Source: Parvibaculum sp. (GTDB taxonomy: Bacteria > Pseudomonadota > Alphaproteobacteria > Parvibaculales > Parvibaculaceae). Taken from it: a stretch of 55,024 nt of DNA. Positions 16,638 to 27,690 of the stretch are shown here, piece by piece; the stretch's first letter is position 1; each line of letters begins with the position of its first letter. Under the pieces are notes generated by a model. It was given only the letters and a program-made list of their open reading frames with translations. It made no database searches and was not told the DNA's origin. The stretch covers positions 1 to 55,024 of the forward strand of contig JAUSLL010000134.1 of the NCBI GenBank assembly GCA_030649335.1, given 5' to 3'. The translations under genes and the position numbers were made by a program.

Positions 16638-17057
16638 TTAGAACGCGCGGCCTTCGCGGACTTCCCAGGCGATGGAGCCGGTGCCGTCGGGGGTGTCGAT
16701 GGTGCCGGAGCTGCCGACGACGGGGGGCACATCGACGGCGGGTGTGCAGTTTTCGGGCGCGTCGCCGGTACGGGTGCAGAGGCTGCGGCCTTTGACGCGC
16801 CACCAGCCGCGGCGTGTTTTGCCGTCGGCCATCTTGATGATGAGATTGTCGCGGTCGCGGTAAAAAATCTGCGTTGTGCCTGCGGGGCCGGTGAGAACCA
16901 CCGTATTGCCGATGAGGCCGCTGCCGACATTGCCGGCGGCGTGAGCGGGGGCTGAGGGGGCAAGGAGTGTTGCCGCAGCAAGAAATGCGGCTGCTGCAAA
17001 GGCGCGCGGCGAAAAATATGTCATGGATATCAAGTAAGGGAACCTCAAGCGGGTCAT
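16638..17057 (-). CDS. Secreted hypothetical protein
   Basis: 139 residues. The N terminus carries a signal peptide with hydrophobic core AFAAAAFLAAATLLAPSAPAHA and a likely cleavage after AHA. The mature part has FYRDRDNLIIKMADGKTRRGWWRVKGRSLCTR, a compact beta-rich domain with two cysteines (CTR and NCTP) that could form a disulfide in the periplasm. ATG at 17057 overlaps the stop of the upstream membrane gene in an ATGA arrangement, which indicates translational coupling; an internal ATG at 17024 is an alternative. No family recognised. Confidence 0.65.
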   Translation of the reverse strand: MTRLRFPYLISMTYFSPRAFAAAAFLAAATLLAPSAPAHAAGNVGSGLIGNTVVLTGPAGTTQIFYRDRDNLIIKMADGKTRRGWWRVKGRSLCTRTGDAPENCTPAVDVPPVVGSSGTIDTPDGTGSIAWEVREGRAF

Positions 17058-17305
17058 TTGCCCAAACGGGGCGGCTTTAAGAGAAAGATGATCAGCCAGA
17101 TCGGAATGAGGACGACCGCACCGAGAATGAAATGCGGTAAGGCCCACTCCAGCCCGTCGCGGAAAACCTCCATGATATGCGTCGGTGTCAGCCCGATATC
17201 GGCCAGAACATCTTCTGTGCTGATATTGAATTCATTGAGGACGGCGCCGATAAAAACCGCCACCAGAATGAATTTGAAGAGCGTGGACAACGTATTGTAG
17301 ATCAT
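17054..17305 (-). CDS. Small two-helix membrane protein (DUF6460-like)
   Basis: 83 residues with two hydrophobic helices, LFKFILVAVFIGAVL near the N terminus and LPHFILGAVVLIPIWLIIFL near the C terminus, linked by an amphipathic region. The GAVVxxPxWLI segment resembles the alphaproteobacterial DUF6460 family; I hold this assignment loosely. The stop overlaps the start of the secreted protein downstream, so the two form a coupled pair. Confidence 0.65.
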   Translation of the reverse strand: MIYNTLSTLFKFILVAVFIGAVLNEFNISTEDVLADIGLTPTHIMEVFRDGLEWALPHFILGAVVLIPIWLIIFLLKPPRLGK

Positions 17306-17380
17306 GGGCAGGTCGGCCCTGTCTGGCGAATCCCTGAAAAACCCAGCCTATATCGCACAAACCGCTGAGGCTACACCCTG

Positions 17381-17413
17381 AAATGCCGCCTCTTGTAGCA
17401 AGAGGCGGCATTT
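17381..17413 (-). terminator. Strong hairpin terminator after the asmA-like gene
   Basis: Perfect 15-bp stem (17381-17395 with 17399-17413) and a three-base loop, ending in ATTT on the minus strand. It lies 11 bp beyond the stop of the AsmA-family gene. Confidence 0.8.
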
Positions 17414-17423
17414 CCGGTGGTGT

Positions 17424-19454
17424 TCAGCGGCCAAAAAGCGATTTCAGGGCATCCTCAGGCGTCTGCGGGGTGGTTTTGGCAGGCGCATCGCCGGTCGCCG
17501 GGGCCTCACCAGTGGCAGGCTTGGACGAGCCGCCAAGGAGACCTTCGAGCAGCGCTTTGCCACCGTCGCCCTTCAGGTTTTTGATCGTCTCGATGGTCTG
17601 GCCGCTGTTCTGGAGCATGGAGGCGAGATCGGGCCGGAAGCGCGGATTGGCCCATGGACCTTCGACGATGACCGGCACTTCGATGCCCTGAGCCGCGCCG
17701 CCGCCCTGACCTTCAAGGGTTGCGGCAAGTTTCGGCTCGACGCGGTAATTGACCGTCTGGTTCGGCAGATCGACGGTGCCGGAACCGGCGACGCGGATCA
17801 GCGGGCTCAACAGTTTCAGATCTTTGTTGGTGAGGATGCCTTTGGTGATGGTGAAACTGCCACCCATCTCGGAAAAATCCGTGCTCTGGGAGCCGCCTGT
17901 CTGCCAGCCGGTGGCAGGTGCGGTGAAGACGGTGCGCATCAGCTGGGCAAGGTTGACGCCTTTGATGGCGCCATTGGTGAACTTGATATCGCCCTTGCCG
18001 CCGAGTGTGCCGATGATCTCGCGCTGGCTGCGGCCTGTGCCGCTGACGGCAAAGCTGATGGCACTGAGACCGCTGAGACGTTCAAAGCCCGCCGCATCGC
18101 GCAGCAGGGGCTGTGCGGCGACACCGGCAACTTTGAAAGCCGCCTCGATCTGCGGTACGGACCCGCGACCATTGAGCGACAAGGTGCCCGAACCCGCGCC
18201 TTCATAAAGCGCGATCTTGTTGAGCGCGACATTGAGAAGGCCGTTCGACAGATTGACGTTGAGCGCGCTCGCACCGATCTTGATTTGCTGCACAAGAAGC
18301 TCGCCGGTCGAAAGCGCGATGTCGGCATCGACCGCCTTGAGGCCGGAAAGATCTATGGGGCTGTTGCTCCAGCCGCCGGACGCACCGCCCGAACCGCTGC
18401 CTGCAGGTGCTGCGGGCGCGGGTTTGCCATCGGCGGCGAGATAGGTGTTTGCGTCCATCTTGTCGATGGCGAGATTGCCGCGCAGCATCGGGCGCGTACC
18501 GGCTGTCGAAACCGCGAGCTTGCCGGTGGCGTTCATGCCGTCGAAAGAAATCTTGGCATTGTTGAAACTATAGCTCTCGCCCGCGCCGATGACTTCGCCG
18601 TGAACGGTAAGCGGACCGAAACCATTGCCCGCAGGCATGGGCGATCCGAGCCACTGCGCGAGTGCGCGCACGGACGGCACGTTGAGGTCAACACCGCCTG
18701 TGAATTTGACGCTGTCGAAAGCCTGGAACGACCCTTTGTATGTGGTGCTGATTTTGGTCGAGCGGAAGGAAAACTCAACCGGCGTCGGGCCGCCTTCGGT
18801 GAGGGCGCGCGGGCGGTCGGCTTTGAAGGTGAAGGAGAGAGGCTCGCTGTTCCAGACGAGGCCGCCGCCGGCCGTGAACGGATCATCGAGACCCGGCAGC
18901 GAGAGATCGAGATTGACGGATTCAAACGCCAGCGCCGAACCGTTCTGCGCATTGCGATAGGTGGCGATGCCGTTCTTGATCGACACTTCGCCGAGGCGCA
19001 CCTGCCTGACGGAACCGGCGCTGCTGTCGCCCGAGGCTTGTGCCTCCGCAGGCGCGGCGCTGCCTTTGGTTTCGAATTGCCAGTTGGGTGTGCCGTCGGC
19101 TTTGACTTCGAGATGGATCACAGGATCGACCAGCACAAAGCTGTCGATTTCAACTTCGCCTTTGAAGAGCGGCATGATCTTGATGGCGGCGCGGAGTTCT
19201 TTCATCGCGGCCATGCTTTTGTCTTTGGCCCATGGGGCGTTCGACAGATCGACATTCTCGACCTTGACGGCGAGGCGCGGGAAGAAGGCGAGGCCGACAT
19301 CGCCGCCGATGGTGAGATCGCGGCCGGTCTGCGCCTTGACGAGCGCGACCACCTGATTTTTGTAAACCTCTGCCGGAATAAACATCGGCACGGCCACAAC
19401 AACGGCCACAAGGAGCACAATGATACCGGCGAGAATGGCAATCAGACGTGACAT
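17424..19454 (-). CDS. AsmA family protein
   Basis: 676 residues. A single N-terminal membrane helix (LIAILAGIIVLLVAVVVAVPMFI) anchors it in the inner membrane with the bulk in the periplasm. The N-terminal AsmA domain shows GRDLTIGGDVGLAFFPRLAVKVENVDLSN and the C-terminal AsmA_2 region shows GKGDIKFTNGAIKGVNLAQLMR and YRVEPKLAATLEGQG. Family members are bridge-like proteins linked to lipid transport and outer-membrane homeostasis. Low-complexity Ala/Pro/Gly stretches occur around the middle and at the C terminus (GEAPATGDAPAKTTPQTPE). Monocistronic with its own terminator. Confidence 0.9.
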   Translation of the reverse strand: MSRLIAILAGIIVLLVAVVVAVPMFIPAEVYKNQVVALVKAQTGRDLTIGGDVGLAFFPRLAVKVENVDLSNAPWAKDKSMAAMKELRAAIKIMPLFKGEVEIDSFVLVDPVIHLEVKADGTPNWQFETKGSAAPAEAQASGDSSAGSVRQVRLGEVSIKNGIATYRNAQNGSALAFESVNLDLSLPGLDDPFTAGGGLVWNSEPLSFTFKADRPRALTEGGPTPVEFSFRSTKISTTYKGSFQAFDSVKFTGGVDLNVPSVRALAQWLGSPMPAGNGFGPLTVHGEVIGAGESYSFNNAKISFDGMNATGKLAVSTAGTRPMLRGNLAIDKMDANTYLAADGKPAPAAPAGSGSGGASGGWSNSPIDLSGLKAVDADIALSTGELLVQQIKIGASALNVNLSNGLLNVALNKIALYEGAGSGTLSLNGRGSVPQIEAAFKVAGVAAQPLLRDAAGFERLSGLSAISFAVSGTGRSQREIIGTLGGKGDIKFTNGAIKGVNLAQLMRTVFTAPATGWQTGGSQSTDFSEMGGSFTITKGILTNKDLKLLSPLIRVAGSGTVDLPNQTVNYRVEPKLAATLEGQGGGAAQGIEVPVIVEGPWANPRFRPDLASMLQNSGQTIETIKNLKGDGGKALLEGLLGGSSKPATGEAPATGDAPAKTTPQTPEDALKSLFGR

Positions 19455-19712
19455 GATGAGTTTCCTTGTGGGCTTTTGGGCGCGGCGCGGAGGCTATTGA
19501 ATTATGTGACATGCAAAACAGAGCAGTCGGGCGAAATTGTGACCTGAAACGGGGGCGTTGCGAAGGTGCGGTTTGATGAATTTATGAAGTCCGGTGGTAA
19601 ATCCACCCTCAGGGCACCCCATAGGGGGAGTGATTCCACGCTTGAGCACCGGCTGCCGCACTTCTAAAAGGTGAGGCACGGCAAAAAAGGCAAAGGGCGG
19701 GCGCGGACGAAA

Positions 19713-21677
<1,965 letters not shown>

Positions 21678-21710
21678 GCCTACTCTCTTCTGAAAACAGG
21701 GGAGAGCGAC

Positions 21711-22523
21711 ATGGCCACGAAGACCAAACCACCGCACCGCGAAACGGCGCTGATCACCGGCGCATCAGGCGGGATCGGCGAAAGCCTCGCCCGTCAATTC
21801 GCCGCCGGTGGCTTCGACCTCGTGCTGGTTGCCCGCAGCGCTGACAAGCTGGAAGCCCTCGCCGAACGGTTGCGCGCTGAACATGCCATTGAAGTGACCG
21901 TGTTGCCGACCGACCTGTCGGTGCGCGGCGCACCCAAGACGCTTTTTGATGCGGTGAAGAAACGCAAAATTGCCGTGGATGTGCTCGTCAACAATGCCGG
22001 TGTGCTGGAGATGGGCGCTTTTGCCAATATGTCGCCGGAGCGCCATCAGGAACTCATCACGCTCAATGTGGTGACGCTGACCGATATGCTGAGCCGCTTC
22101 CTCGCGCCTATGATCGAGCGCGGGCGTGGACGCATTTTGAATGTCGCCTCGATTGCCGCTTTCCAGCCTGTGCCGTCGCTTGCCACCTACGCCGCCACCA
22201 AAGCCTATGTGCTGTCGCTGACGGAGAGCCTGTCGGAAGAACTCAAAGGCAAGGGCGTCACCGTGACGGCGCTTTGCCCCGGCATCACGGAAACGCCGAT
22301 GGTGGCCGCCGCGCGCGAAGGCAACCCCGCCGCCTCGCAACTGCCGACTTTTATAATCGGTGACGTGGACGATGTGGCCGCCCAAGGCTATGGCGCCTGC
22401 ATGGCGGGTGAAGTGATCCGCGTGCCCGGCGCACTCAATTTCATGGCGACCGTCGCTGCCCGCGCCACGCCCAAATGGGCGGTGCGTGCCATGACCGGCA
22501 TGATCGGACGTTTCGCGATCTAG
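21711..22523 (+). CDS. Short-chain dehydrogenase/reductase (SDR)
   Basis: 270 residues. TGASGGIGESLARQF forms the nucleotide-binding loop, followed by VARSADKL, which favours NADP. NNAG in VLVNNAGVLEMG; catalytic Ser in NVASIAAF and Tyr-Lys in YAATKAY; CPGITETPM after it. Belongs to the DltE-like SDR group. It follows the acetoacetate-CoA ligase closely behind a GGAGAG site and is probably co-transcribed with it. The last codon region CTAG is shared with the convergent hydrolase: both stops are TAG in the same palindrome. Confidence 0.87.
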   Translation: MATKTKPPHRETALITGASGGIGESLARQFAAGGFDLVLVARSADKLEALAERLRAEHAIEVTVLPTDLSVRGAPKTLFDAVKKRKIAVDVLVNNAGVLEMGAFANMSPERHQELITLNVVTLTDMLSRFLAPMIERGRGRILNVASIAAFQPVPSLATYAATKAYVLSLTESLSEELKGKGVTVTALCPGITETPMVAAAREGNPAASQLPTFIIGDVDDVAAQGYGACMAGEVIRVPGALNFMATVAARATPKWAVRAMTGMIGRFAI

Positions 22524-23452
22524 CTTTCGTCGGAGATCAGCAACCGGCCGCCGAAGCCTGCTTGCGGCACGGTGCGGCCTTCGATCCATGCCTTGATCAT
22601 GGCATTGACCGTTTCGGGTGCTTCCTGCTGAACCCAATGGGAGACCTGCGGCAGATAACGGATCGTGAAATCGCTTACGAGCTTATCGGTGCCATAGGTC
22701 AGCTCTTTGCCGAGCGCGGCGTCTTCTTCGCCCCAGAGCATGAGCGTCGGCGTGTCGAGTGGCGGCGGCGTGGAAAAATCATTGGACGGATCGGGGATGC
22801 GGACAGCGGCGCGGTAATAATTGATCATCGCCGTCATGGCGCCCGGGATGAGCGCGTTTTTGCGATATTCGTCGAGGACTGCGGGCGGAAAGCGGTCCTT
22901 GTTGACGGCCATTTTGTAGAAGGCGTCGGCCACCACCTGCGCATTGCGCATGGTGAAGAGCTTTTCCGGCAGCCACGGGATCTGGAAGAAGAAGACATAC
23001 CAGGACTTTTTGAACTGGGCCCAGGTGCGGATGCCTTTGAGGAAGAGCGACGGGTGGGGCAGGTTCATCACGATGAACCGCTCCAGTGGACGCACCTGAC
23101 CAAGCGCGAAGGCCCAACCGATGGCCCCGCCCCAATCATGGGCAATGAGGGTGACGGGCCCCTTGATGCCACGGTCGCGGGCAGCGTCGATGAGGCCCCC
23201 CACATCCGCCAGAAGAAGAGGCATGGTGTAATTTGCGATGCCGATGGGCCGCGAAGACTTGCCATAGCCCCGCAAATTGGGCGCCCATGCCGTGTAGCCA
23301 AGTTCGGCCAGCAGCGGCATCTGCGCGCGCCATGAGAATTTGCTTTCAGGAAAACCGTGCAGGAACAGCGCCAGCTTGTCGCCATTGCCGCACATATCAA
23401 CCTCGAACGACAGCCCGTTGGCTTCGATGAAGGCAGTTTCGATGGTCGACAT
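22520..23452 (-). CDS. Alpha/beta-fold hydrolase, epoxide-hydrolase-like
   Basis: 310 residues. HGFPESKFSWR holds the oxyanion-hole HGxP, and AHDWGGAIGW is the nucleophile elbow with Asp, as in epoxide hydrolases and haloalkane dehalogenases rather than esterases. The acid/base residues are in LMLWGEEDAALG and the histidine in LPQVSHWVQQEAP. A cap domain lies between residues of about 130 and 230. Strong AGGAGG ribosome-binding site before ATG at 23452. Most likely an epoxide hydrolase; natural substrate unknown. Confidence 0.85.
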   Translation of the reverse strand: MSTIETAFIEANGLSFEVDMCGNGDKLALFLHGFPESKFSWRAQMPLLAELGYTAWAPNLRGYGKSSRPIGIANYTMPLLLADVGGLIDAARDRGIKGPVTLIAHDWGGAIGWAFALGQVRPLERFIVMNLPHPSLFLKGIRTWAQFKKSWYVFFFQIPWLPEKLFTMRNAQVVADAFYKMAVNKDRFPPAVLDEYRKNALIPGAMTAMINYYRAAVRIPDPSNDFSTPPPLDTPTLMLWGEEDAALGKELTYGTDKLVSDFTIRYLPQVSHWVQQEAPETVNAMIKAWIEGRTVPQAGFGGRLLISDES

Positions 23453-23669
23453 GGGGGGTGACCTCCTGTTTTGACCGTCTGCGCAGTCTCATTCTCTATA
23501 ACCCAAATGACTATACTCCGCCGCGCCGCCGCACAAGCCGGTAAGCACCGCTAATCTCTCAGCTTTTCCCGCGCGGGACAGTTTTTGGCTGCGACATTTG
23601 CGGGGCCTTGCCATTGGCAGTTCAGGCAATTATGTTCCGGCCCTCGGAAGGGCCCCGCGCCCGCCGCGT

Positions 23670-23746
23670 GCAGCCATAGCTCAGCTGGTTAGAGCGCTAG
23701 ATTGTGGATCTAGAGGTCCCCTGTTCGAACCAGGGTGGCTGTACCA
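23670..23746 (+). tRNA. tRNA-His (GUG anticodon), alphaproteobacterial acceptor type
   Basis: 77 bases including encoded CCA. Anticodon stem CTAGA/TCTAG encloses loop TTGTGGA, giving GTG. The acceptor begins with G1 at 23670, preceded by T, so no G-1 is encoded. G1 faces U72 (23742) as a wobble pair and the discriminator is A73. Nearly all bacteria encode G-1:C73 for histidine; the G1:U72/A73 form is a known feature of a group of alphaproteobacteria with a matching histidyl-tRNA synthetase. Confidence 0.95.
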
Positions 23747-23879
23747 TTTACTTCCCAAAACACATTTCGCTGGTCAAACTCATGCCTTGAGCAATCTCAT
23801 GCCCTTGAGCAAAGGCATTGGGACCGAGGTCGCTTGCGTATTAGACTGATTAGGTTGCGTTCGACAGGGGGGTAACGAA

Positions 23880-26168
23880 TTGTTGGGCGACAGATTTCTT
23901 GAGCTTTGGGCTGCCTCCGGACGCGTCCATAGGGCCGTCTCAATGACAGGCAAGCTTGACCAGACGGCCAAGGAATTCTGTCATTTGGTGAGCGCCTATG
24001 CAGTCGCTGTGACGAGTTCAGCGATTGATAATCTCGTCCTTTCGCGCACCGTAGCGCCCGCTGGCGTGCTGATCGACGAGGATCAGAAGCCCGATATCAC
24101 ACTCCCGCTGCGCAACAAGGATGGTGTCGCTTTCGGGTCGATTGAGCTTTACGCCGATCCGTCGCGCCCCTTCGACGAGGACGATCACCAGATTGCGGCG
24201 ATGTTCGCCGACAGCTCCGGTTTTTCGTTGGCGCATACGCAAGAGTTCCAATCATCGACGGGCAGCGAGACGCAATTCCGGCAAATGGTCGAGATTGCAC
24301 GCGAAGGCATCTGGAGTGTCGATCTCGACGAAAAGGTCACCTACCTCAATCATGCTATCGCCGAAATGCTGGGTTATCAGCGTTCTGAAATTCTTGGCCG
24401 GTCAATCTTTGAATTTCTGAGTGCAGACGAGGTTGAGGTGTCGCGCAAAATATTCGAGGCGGAACTGATCGGCAAACTCGGTCCGCGCGAAGTTATGCTC
24501 AAGCGCGCGGACGGGAGCTATGTCTGGACGCAAGTAAGTGGGTCCAATATCAACAATGATGACGGAGAGCGGATCGGGTCGCTCGGTATCATGGTTGATA
24601 TATCCGAACGTAAACGCGCCGAAGAAGCGCTGCAATCCAAACAACGGGCGCTGGAAACGGCACTTGATGTGAACAGAAATCTGATCGACAGCACGCTCGA
24701 CGTTGTTTGTGTGACGGACGACGAAGGGCGCTTTGTGAGCGTCAATAGGCGAGCGCGTGACGTGTGGGGCTATGAACCGGACGATATGATCGGGCAGAAT
24801 TTCCGGTCTTATTTAGCGCCGGACACAATCACACCGCCCCGTGAGAAAATTCGTGAGTTCAGAGCGAACAGGATCGGCAAAGCGCCTTTCGAAGTGAAAA
24901 TGCGTCACAAAGACGGACATTACGTCGAGATGTCGCTCACCCTGTCGTGGAACGAAAAACATCAATTGATGTTCTCTTATTTGCGCGACCTCACCGAGCA
25001 GAAGGTGCTGGAGGAGCGACTGCAGCAGGCACAAAGGCTTGAAGCCATCAGTCAGCTCACCGGCGGCGTTGCGCATGATTTCAACAATCTGCTCACCGTC
25101 ATTCTGGGCAATTCAGAAACACTAGCCAACCGGCTGAGTAACGATCAGCAATCGCGTATGCTGGCGGAAATGACGCGCACGGCAGCAGAGCGCGGCTCGG
25201 ACCTGACAAACCGCTTGCTCTCTTTCGCCCGACAGCAGGCGCTTGATCCCAAGCCCTGCGATGTGGCCGATCTGTTGACGCGTATGGAAGGGCTCATCCG
25301 CCGCGTGATGGATGGTAATATCGAGATCGTCTGCGAGGGAAAGGACGGCTTACAGGACGTGCTTGTTGACAGTTCGCAGCTTGAAACTGCGATCCTCAAC
25401 ATTGCCGTCAACGCCCGTGATGCCATGCCCGACGGCGGCAGCCTGATTATTTCCACCGCCAATGTCACGCTAGACGCCAGCAACACCGAACTGGGCAGCG
25501 AAACAAAGCCCGGTGCCTTTGTCGAAATTGTCTTCAGAGATACAGGCTGCGGCATGAGCGCGGAATCGCTGTCCCGCGCTTTTGAACCTTTTTACACAAC
25601 GAAGCCTGTGGGCGATGGCTCCGGCCTCGGGCTCAGCATGGTCTACGGGTTTATCCGCCAGTCGCGCGGTCATGTGACGGTGACGTCAGAACCCGGCGAG
25701 GGGACGGCAGTGCGGCTCTATCTGCCCGTTTGCGAGGCGGCGACCGAAGTTGTCGCTGCACCTGCGCCTGTGATAGCAGAGGATTCAGGCAACGAGCTTA
25801 TTCTTCTGGTTGAAGACAATGATCTGGTGCGCACTTTTGTCGAAGGGCAACTTGAATCGCTCGGTTATCGCGTGATCTCGGTTGAAAACGGCGTTAAGGC
25901 GCTCGACGTTCTGCGCGATGACAACAGCATTGATCTTCTGTTTACGGATGTTGTGATGCCCGGCGGATTGAACGGTCGTCAATTGGCCGACGAAGCCCGC
26001 AAGCTGCGCACAGGCATCAAAGTATTATTCACGTCAGGCTATTCGGAAGACACGATCATCCATCACGGGCGGCTCGACGAAGACGTGCAATTGCTGAGCA
26101 AGCCCTATAAGCGGCGTGAACTGGCAGAAAAAGTACGATTGGCGTTGGAAGCGGGCGAGCGGGTCTAG
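23880..26168 (+). CDS. Hybrid sensor histidine kinase with PAS domains and receiver
   Basis: 762 residues with no membrane segment, so a cytoplasmic sensor. Order: GAF-like remnant (about 20-125), PAS (about 130-245), second PAS (about 265-375), HisKA with phospho-acceptor His399 in LTGGVAHDFNNLL, ATPase domain with N box NIAVNARDAMP, DTGCGMS and GDGSGLGLSMVYG, then a receiver with LLVEDND, acceptor Asp690 in LLFTDVVMPGG and Lys741. Start is TTG at 23880, eight bases after a run of six Gs; ATG at 23943 is the alternative. It converges on a single-domain response regulator, two bases apart. The signal is unknown. Confidence 0.9.
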   Translation: MLGDRFLELWAASGRVHRAVSMTGKLDQTAKEFCHLVSAYAVAVTSSAIDNLVLSRTVAPAGVLIDEDQKPDITLPLRNKDGVAFGSIELYADPSRPFDEDDHQIAAMFADSSGFSLAHTQEFQSSTGSETQFRQMVEIAREGIWSVDLDEKVTYLNHAIAEMLGYQRSEILGRSIFEFLSADEVEVSRKIFEAELIGKLGPREVMLKRADGSYVWTQVSGSNINNDDGERIGSLGIMVDISERKRAEEALQSKQRALETALDVNRNLIDSTLDVVCVTDDEGRFVSVNRRARDVWGYEPDDMIGQNFRSYLAPDTITPPREKIREFRANRIGKAPFEVKMRHKDGHYVEMSLTLSWNEKHQLMFSYLRDLTEQKVLEERLQQAQRLEAISQLTGGVAHDFNNLLTVILGNSETLANRLSNDQQSRMLAEMTRTAAERGSDLTNRLLSFARQQALDPKPCDVADLLTRMEGLIRRVMDGNIEIVCEGKDGLQDVLVDSSQLETAILNIAVNARDAMPDGGSLIISTANVTLDASNTELGSETKPGAFVEIVFRDTGCGMSAESLSRAFEPFYTTKPVGDGSGLGLSMVYGFIRQSRGHVTVTSEPGEGTAVRLYLPVCEAATEVVAAPAPVIAEDSGNELILLVEDNDLVRTFVEGQLESLGYRVISVENGVKALDVLRDDNSIDLLFTDVVMPGGLNGRQLADEARKLRTGIKVLFTSGYSEDTIIHHGRLDEDVQLLSKPYKRRELAEKVRLALEAGERV

Positions 26169-26170
26169 GT

Positions 26171-26539
26171 TCAGTCCGCGAGGCAATCGGCGACGCACTG
26201 ACGCAGATGCGACATGGCGAAGGGCTTTTGCAGAGCGAAATTGGCACCGAGCAGGCTTGCGGCCTTCAGATAGTCGGTGCCGACATGGCGACCACCACCG
26301 GAAATGGCGATGACCTTGGTGTCTGGATGATCGCGGCGGATGATGCGGATGGTCTCAAGACCTTCCTGCTCCGGCATGATGAGGTCGGTGACCACGACAT
26401 CGACCTTGTTGCGGTTGAGCATGTTGACGCCTTCGCGACCGTCGGACGCAATGAGCACATGGTAGCCACCAGTTTCAAGGCTGAGCTTGATCGTGTCTCG
26501 CACGAGCGGCTCGTCCTCTATGACCAATACAATTGCCAT
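26171..26539 (-). CDS. Single-domain response regulator
   Basis: 122 residues, a receiver domain only. Acidic pocket VIEDEP, phospho-acceptor in VVVTDLIMPEQEG, conserved Thr/Ser at VIAISGGG and Lys in ALQKPF. There is no output domain, so it probably acts by protein contact or in a phosphorelay, with the adjacent convergent hybrid kinase an obvious candidate partner. ATG at 26539 is used, with GGGA just upstream; the frame continues three codons further to a TTG. Confidence 0.87.
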   Translation of the reverse strand: MAIVLVIEDEPLVRDTIKLSLETGGYHVLIASDGREGVNMLNRNKVDVVVTDLIMPEQEGLETIRIIRRDHPDTKVIAISGGGRHVGTDYLKAASLLGANFALQKPFAMSHLRQCVADCLAD

Positions 26540-26681
26540 TTGTCCCAACTTGCTCTCTTTGCCGCCCGATGGGGCGAGACGGGCTTTCTACATTACGCAT
26601 CAAGATGAACGCCCTGTCTGCAATAAATAGGGTAATTGCATGAAGCATCCGTTGCAGCGGCGATGCGGATTCGTTAATTGT

Positions 26682-26722
26682 TAATGTAGTACATTAGTGT
26701 CAGAAGCAGCAAGCAATGCTTG
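26682..26722. promoter_or_regulatory. Two palindromes in the divergent intergenic region
   Basis: A perfect 15-bp palindrome TAATGTAGTACATTA (26682-26696) and a perfect 13-bp palindrome CAAGCAATGCTTG (26710-26722) lie with centres 27 bp apart. Both sit in the 362-bp gap (26540-26901) between the response regulator and a divergent glutathione transferase, a place where a dimeric repressor or activator could act on either gene. Apart from these, I see no gene in that gap. Confidence 0.45.
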
Positions 26723-26901
26723 TGCATCTCATATCCGCGAAGGGCATGGCCTGTTAACCGCCGTGTCGGCGGAAACCGGAATTTTTGTACAGGGTGCTTT
26801 CAGCAACGCGCAGACTCAAGACGGAATGAAGCTTGTACCAAAGGCGACGAAACCGCACTCTGCGATCAGAAAAATCAGAAACGACGCTCAGGAGAGGTCA
26901 C

Positions 26902-27561
26902 ATGGGATTGATTGTTTATGGGGCATCGCTGTCGCCCTTCGTACGCAAAACACGCGTTTTCCTGGCTGAGAAGGGCCTCGACTACACGCTGAAGCAGGTG
27001 AATATTTTTCCGCCGCCGGATTGGTTTAAGGAAATTTCGCCGCTGGGCCGTATTCCGGTGCTGAAAGACGAGGAGACCGGCGCGACGCTGCCCGACAGTT
27101 CGGTCATCTGCGGCTATCTGGAAAAGAAAAACCCGTCGCCCGCGCTTTATCCCAGCGATCCGCTCTCCTATGCCCGTGCGCTGTGGCTGGAAGAATATGC
27201 CGACAGCGAGTTGGCCAATAATATCGGCATGGGCATGTTCCGCCCCATCGTTGTGAGCAAGCTGATGGGCAAGGAAAGCGACAGCGCTACCGCGGAGAAG
27301 ACGCTCAACGAAAAATTGCCGCGCTATTTCGCTTACCTCGATAAGGAAATCGGCACGAAGGACTTTTTCGTCGATGACAGATTTACGATTGCCGATATTT
27401 CTGTCGCCACGCAATTTGCCAATCTGGCGCACACGGGTTACCGCGTGGACGACAATGCCTACCCCCATCTCGTGCGCTATTTGAGTGCAATCCATGCGCG
27501 GCCGAGTTTTGCCGCCTGCATTGCGGAAGAAAGCGAACTGCTAAAGCCGCTCGGTCTTTAA
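26902..27561 (+). CDS. Glutathione S-transferase family protein
   Basis: 219 residues. The N-terminal thioredoxin-like domain has YGASLSPFVRKTRVFLAEKGL, with serine at the catalytic position, cis-Pro in GRIPVLKDE and the glutathione-contacting LPDSSVICGYLE. The C-terminal helical domain contains FFVDDRFTIADISVATQF. ATG at 26902 has AGGAGAGG immediately upstream, so the open frame back to 26833 is not used. Distinct in sequence from the other GST in the window. Confidence 0.88.
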   Translation: MGLIVYGASLSPFVRKTRVFLAEKGLDYTLKQVNIFPPPDWFKEISPLGRIPVLKDEETGATLPDSSVICGYLEKKNPSPALYPSDPLSYARALWLEEYADSELANNIGMGMFRPIVVSKLMGKESDSATAEKTLNEKLPRYFAYLDKEIGTKDFFVDDRFTIADISVATQFANLAHTGYRVDDNAYPHLVRYLSAIHARPSFAACIAEESELLKPLGL

Positions 27562-27584
27562 AAAGACCGCGATGCCGCAAGGTC

Positions 27585-27615
27585 AAGGGCGGGTCTGCGA
27601 TGCGGACCCGCCCTT
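27585..27615 (+). terminator. Terminator after the second GST gene
   Basis: Eleven-base stem AAGGGCGGGTC/GACCCGCCCTT with a nine-base loop, 24 bp past the stop. It is followed by a T-rich but interrupted stretch. Confidence 0.7.
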
Positions 27616-27690
27616 CTGCTTTCATTCACCCCCCCAAAGGCGTTAGTTTTTCTCCCAAGCGACCACGATAAAGTCGCATGGGAGGACAAG

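Noticed and set aside
27552..27569. Eight-base hairpin overlapping the stop of the second GST gene
   Set aside because: It is weak and overlaps coding sequence; the stronger hairpin just downstream is the better terminator.
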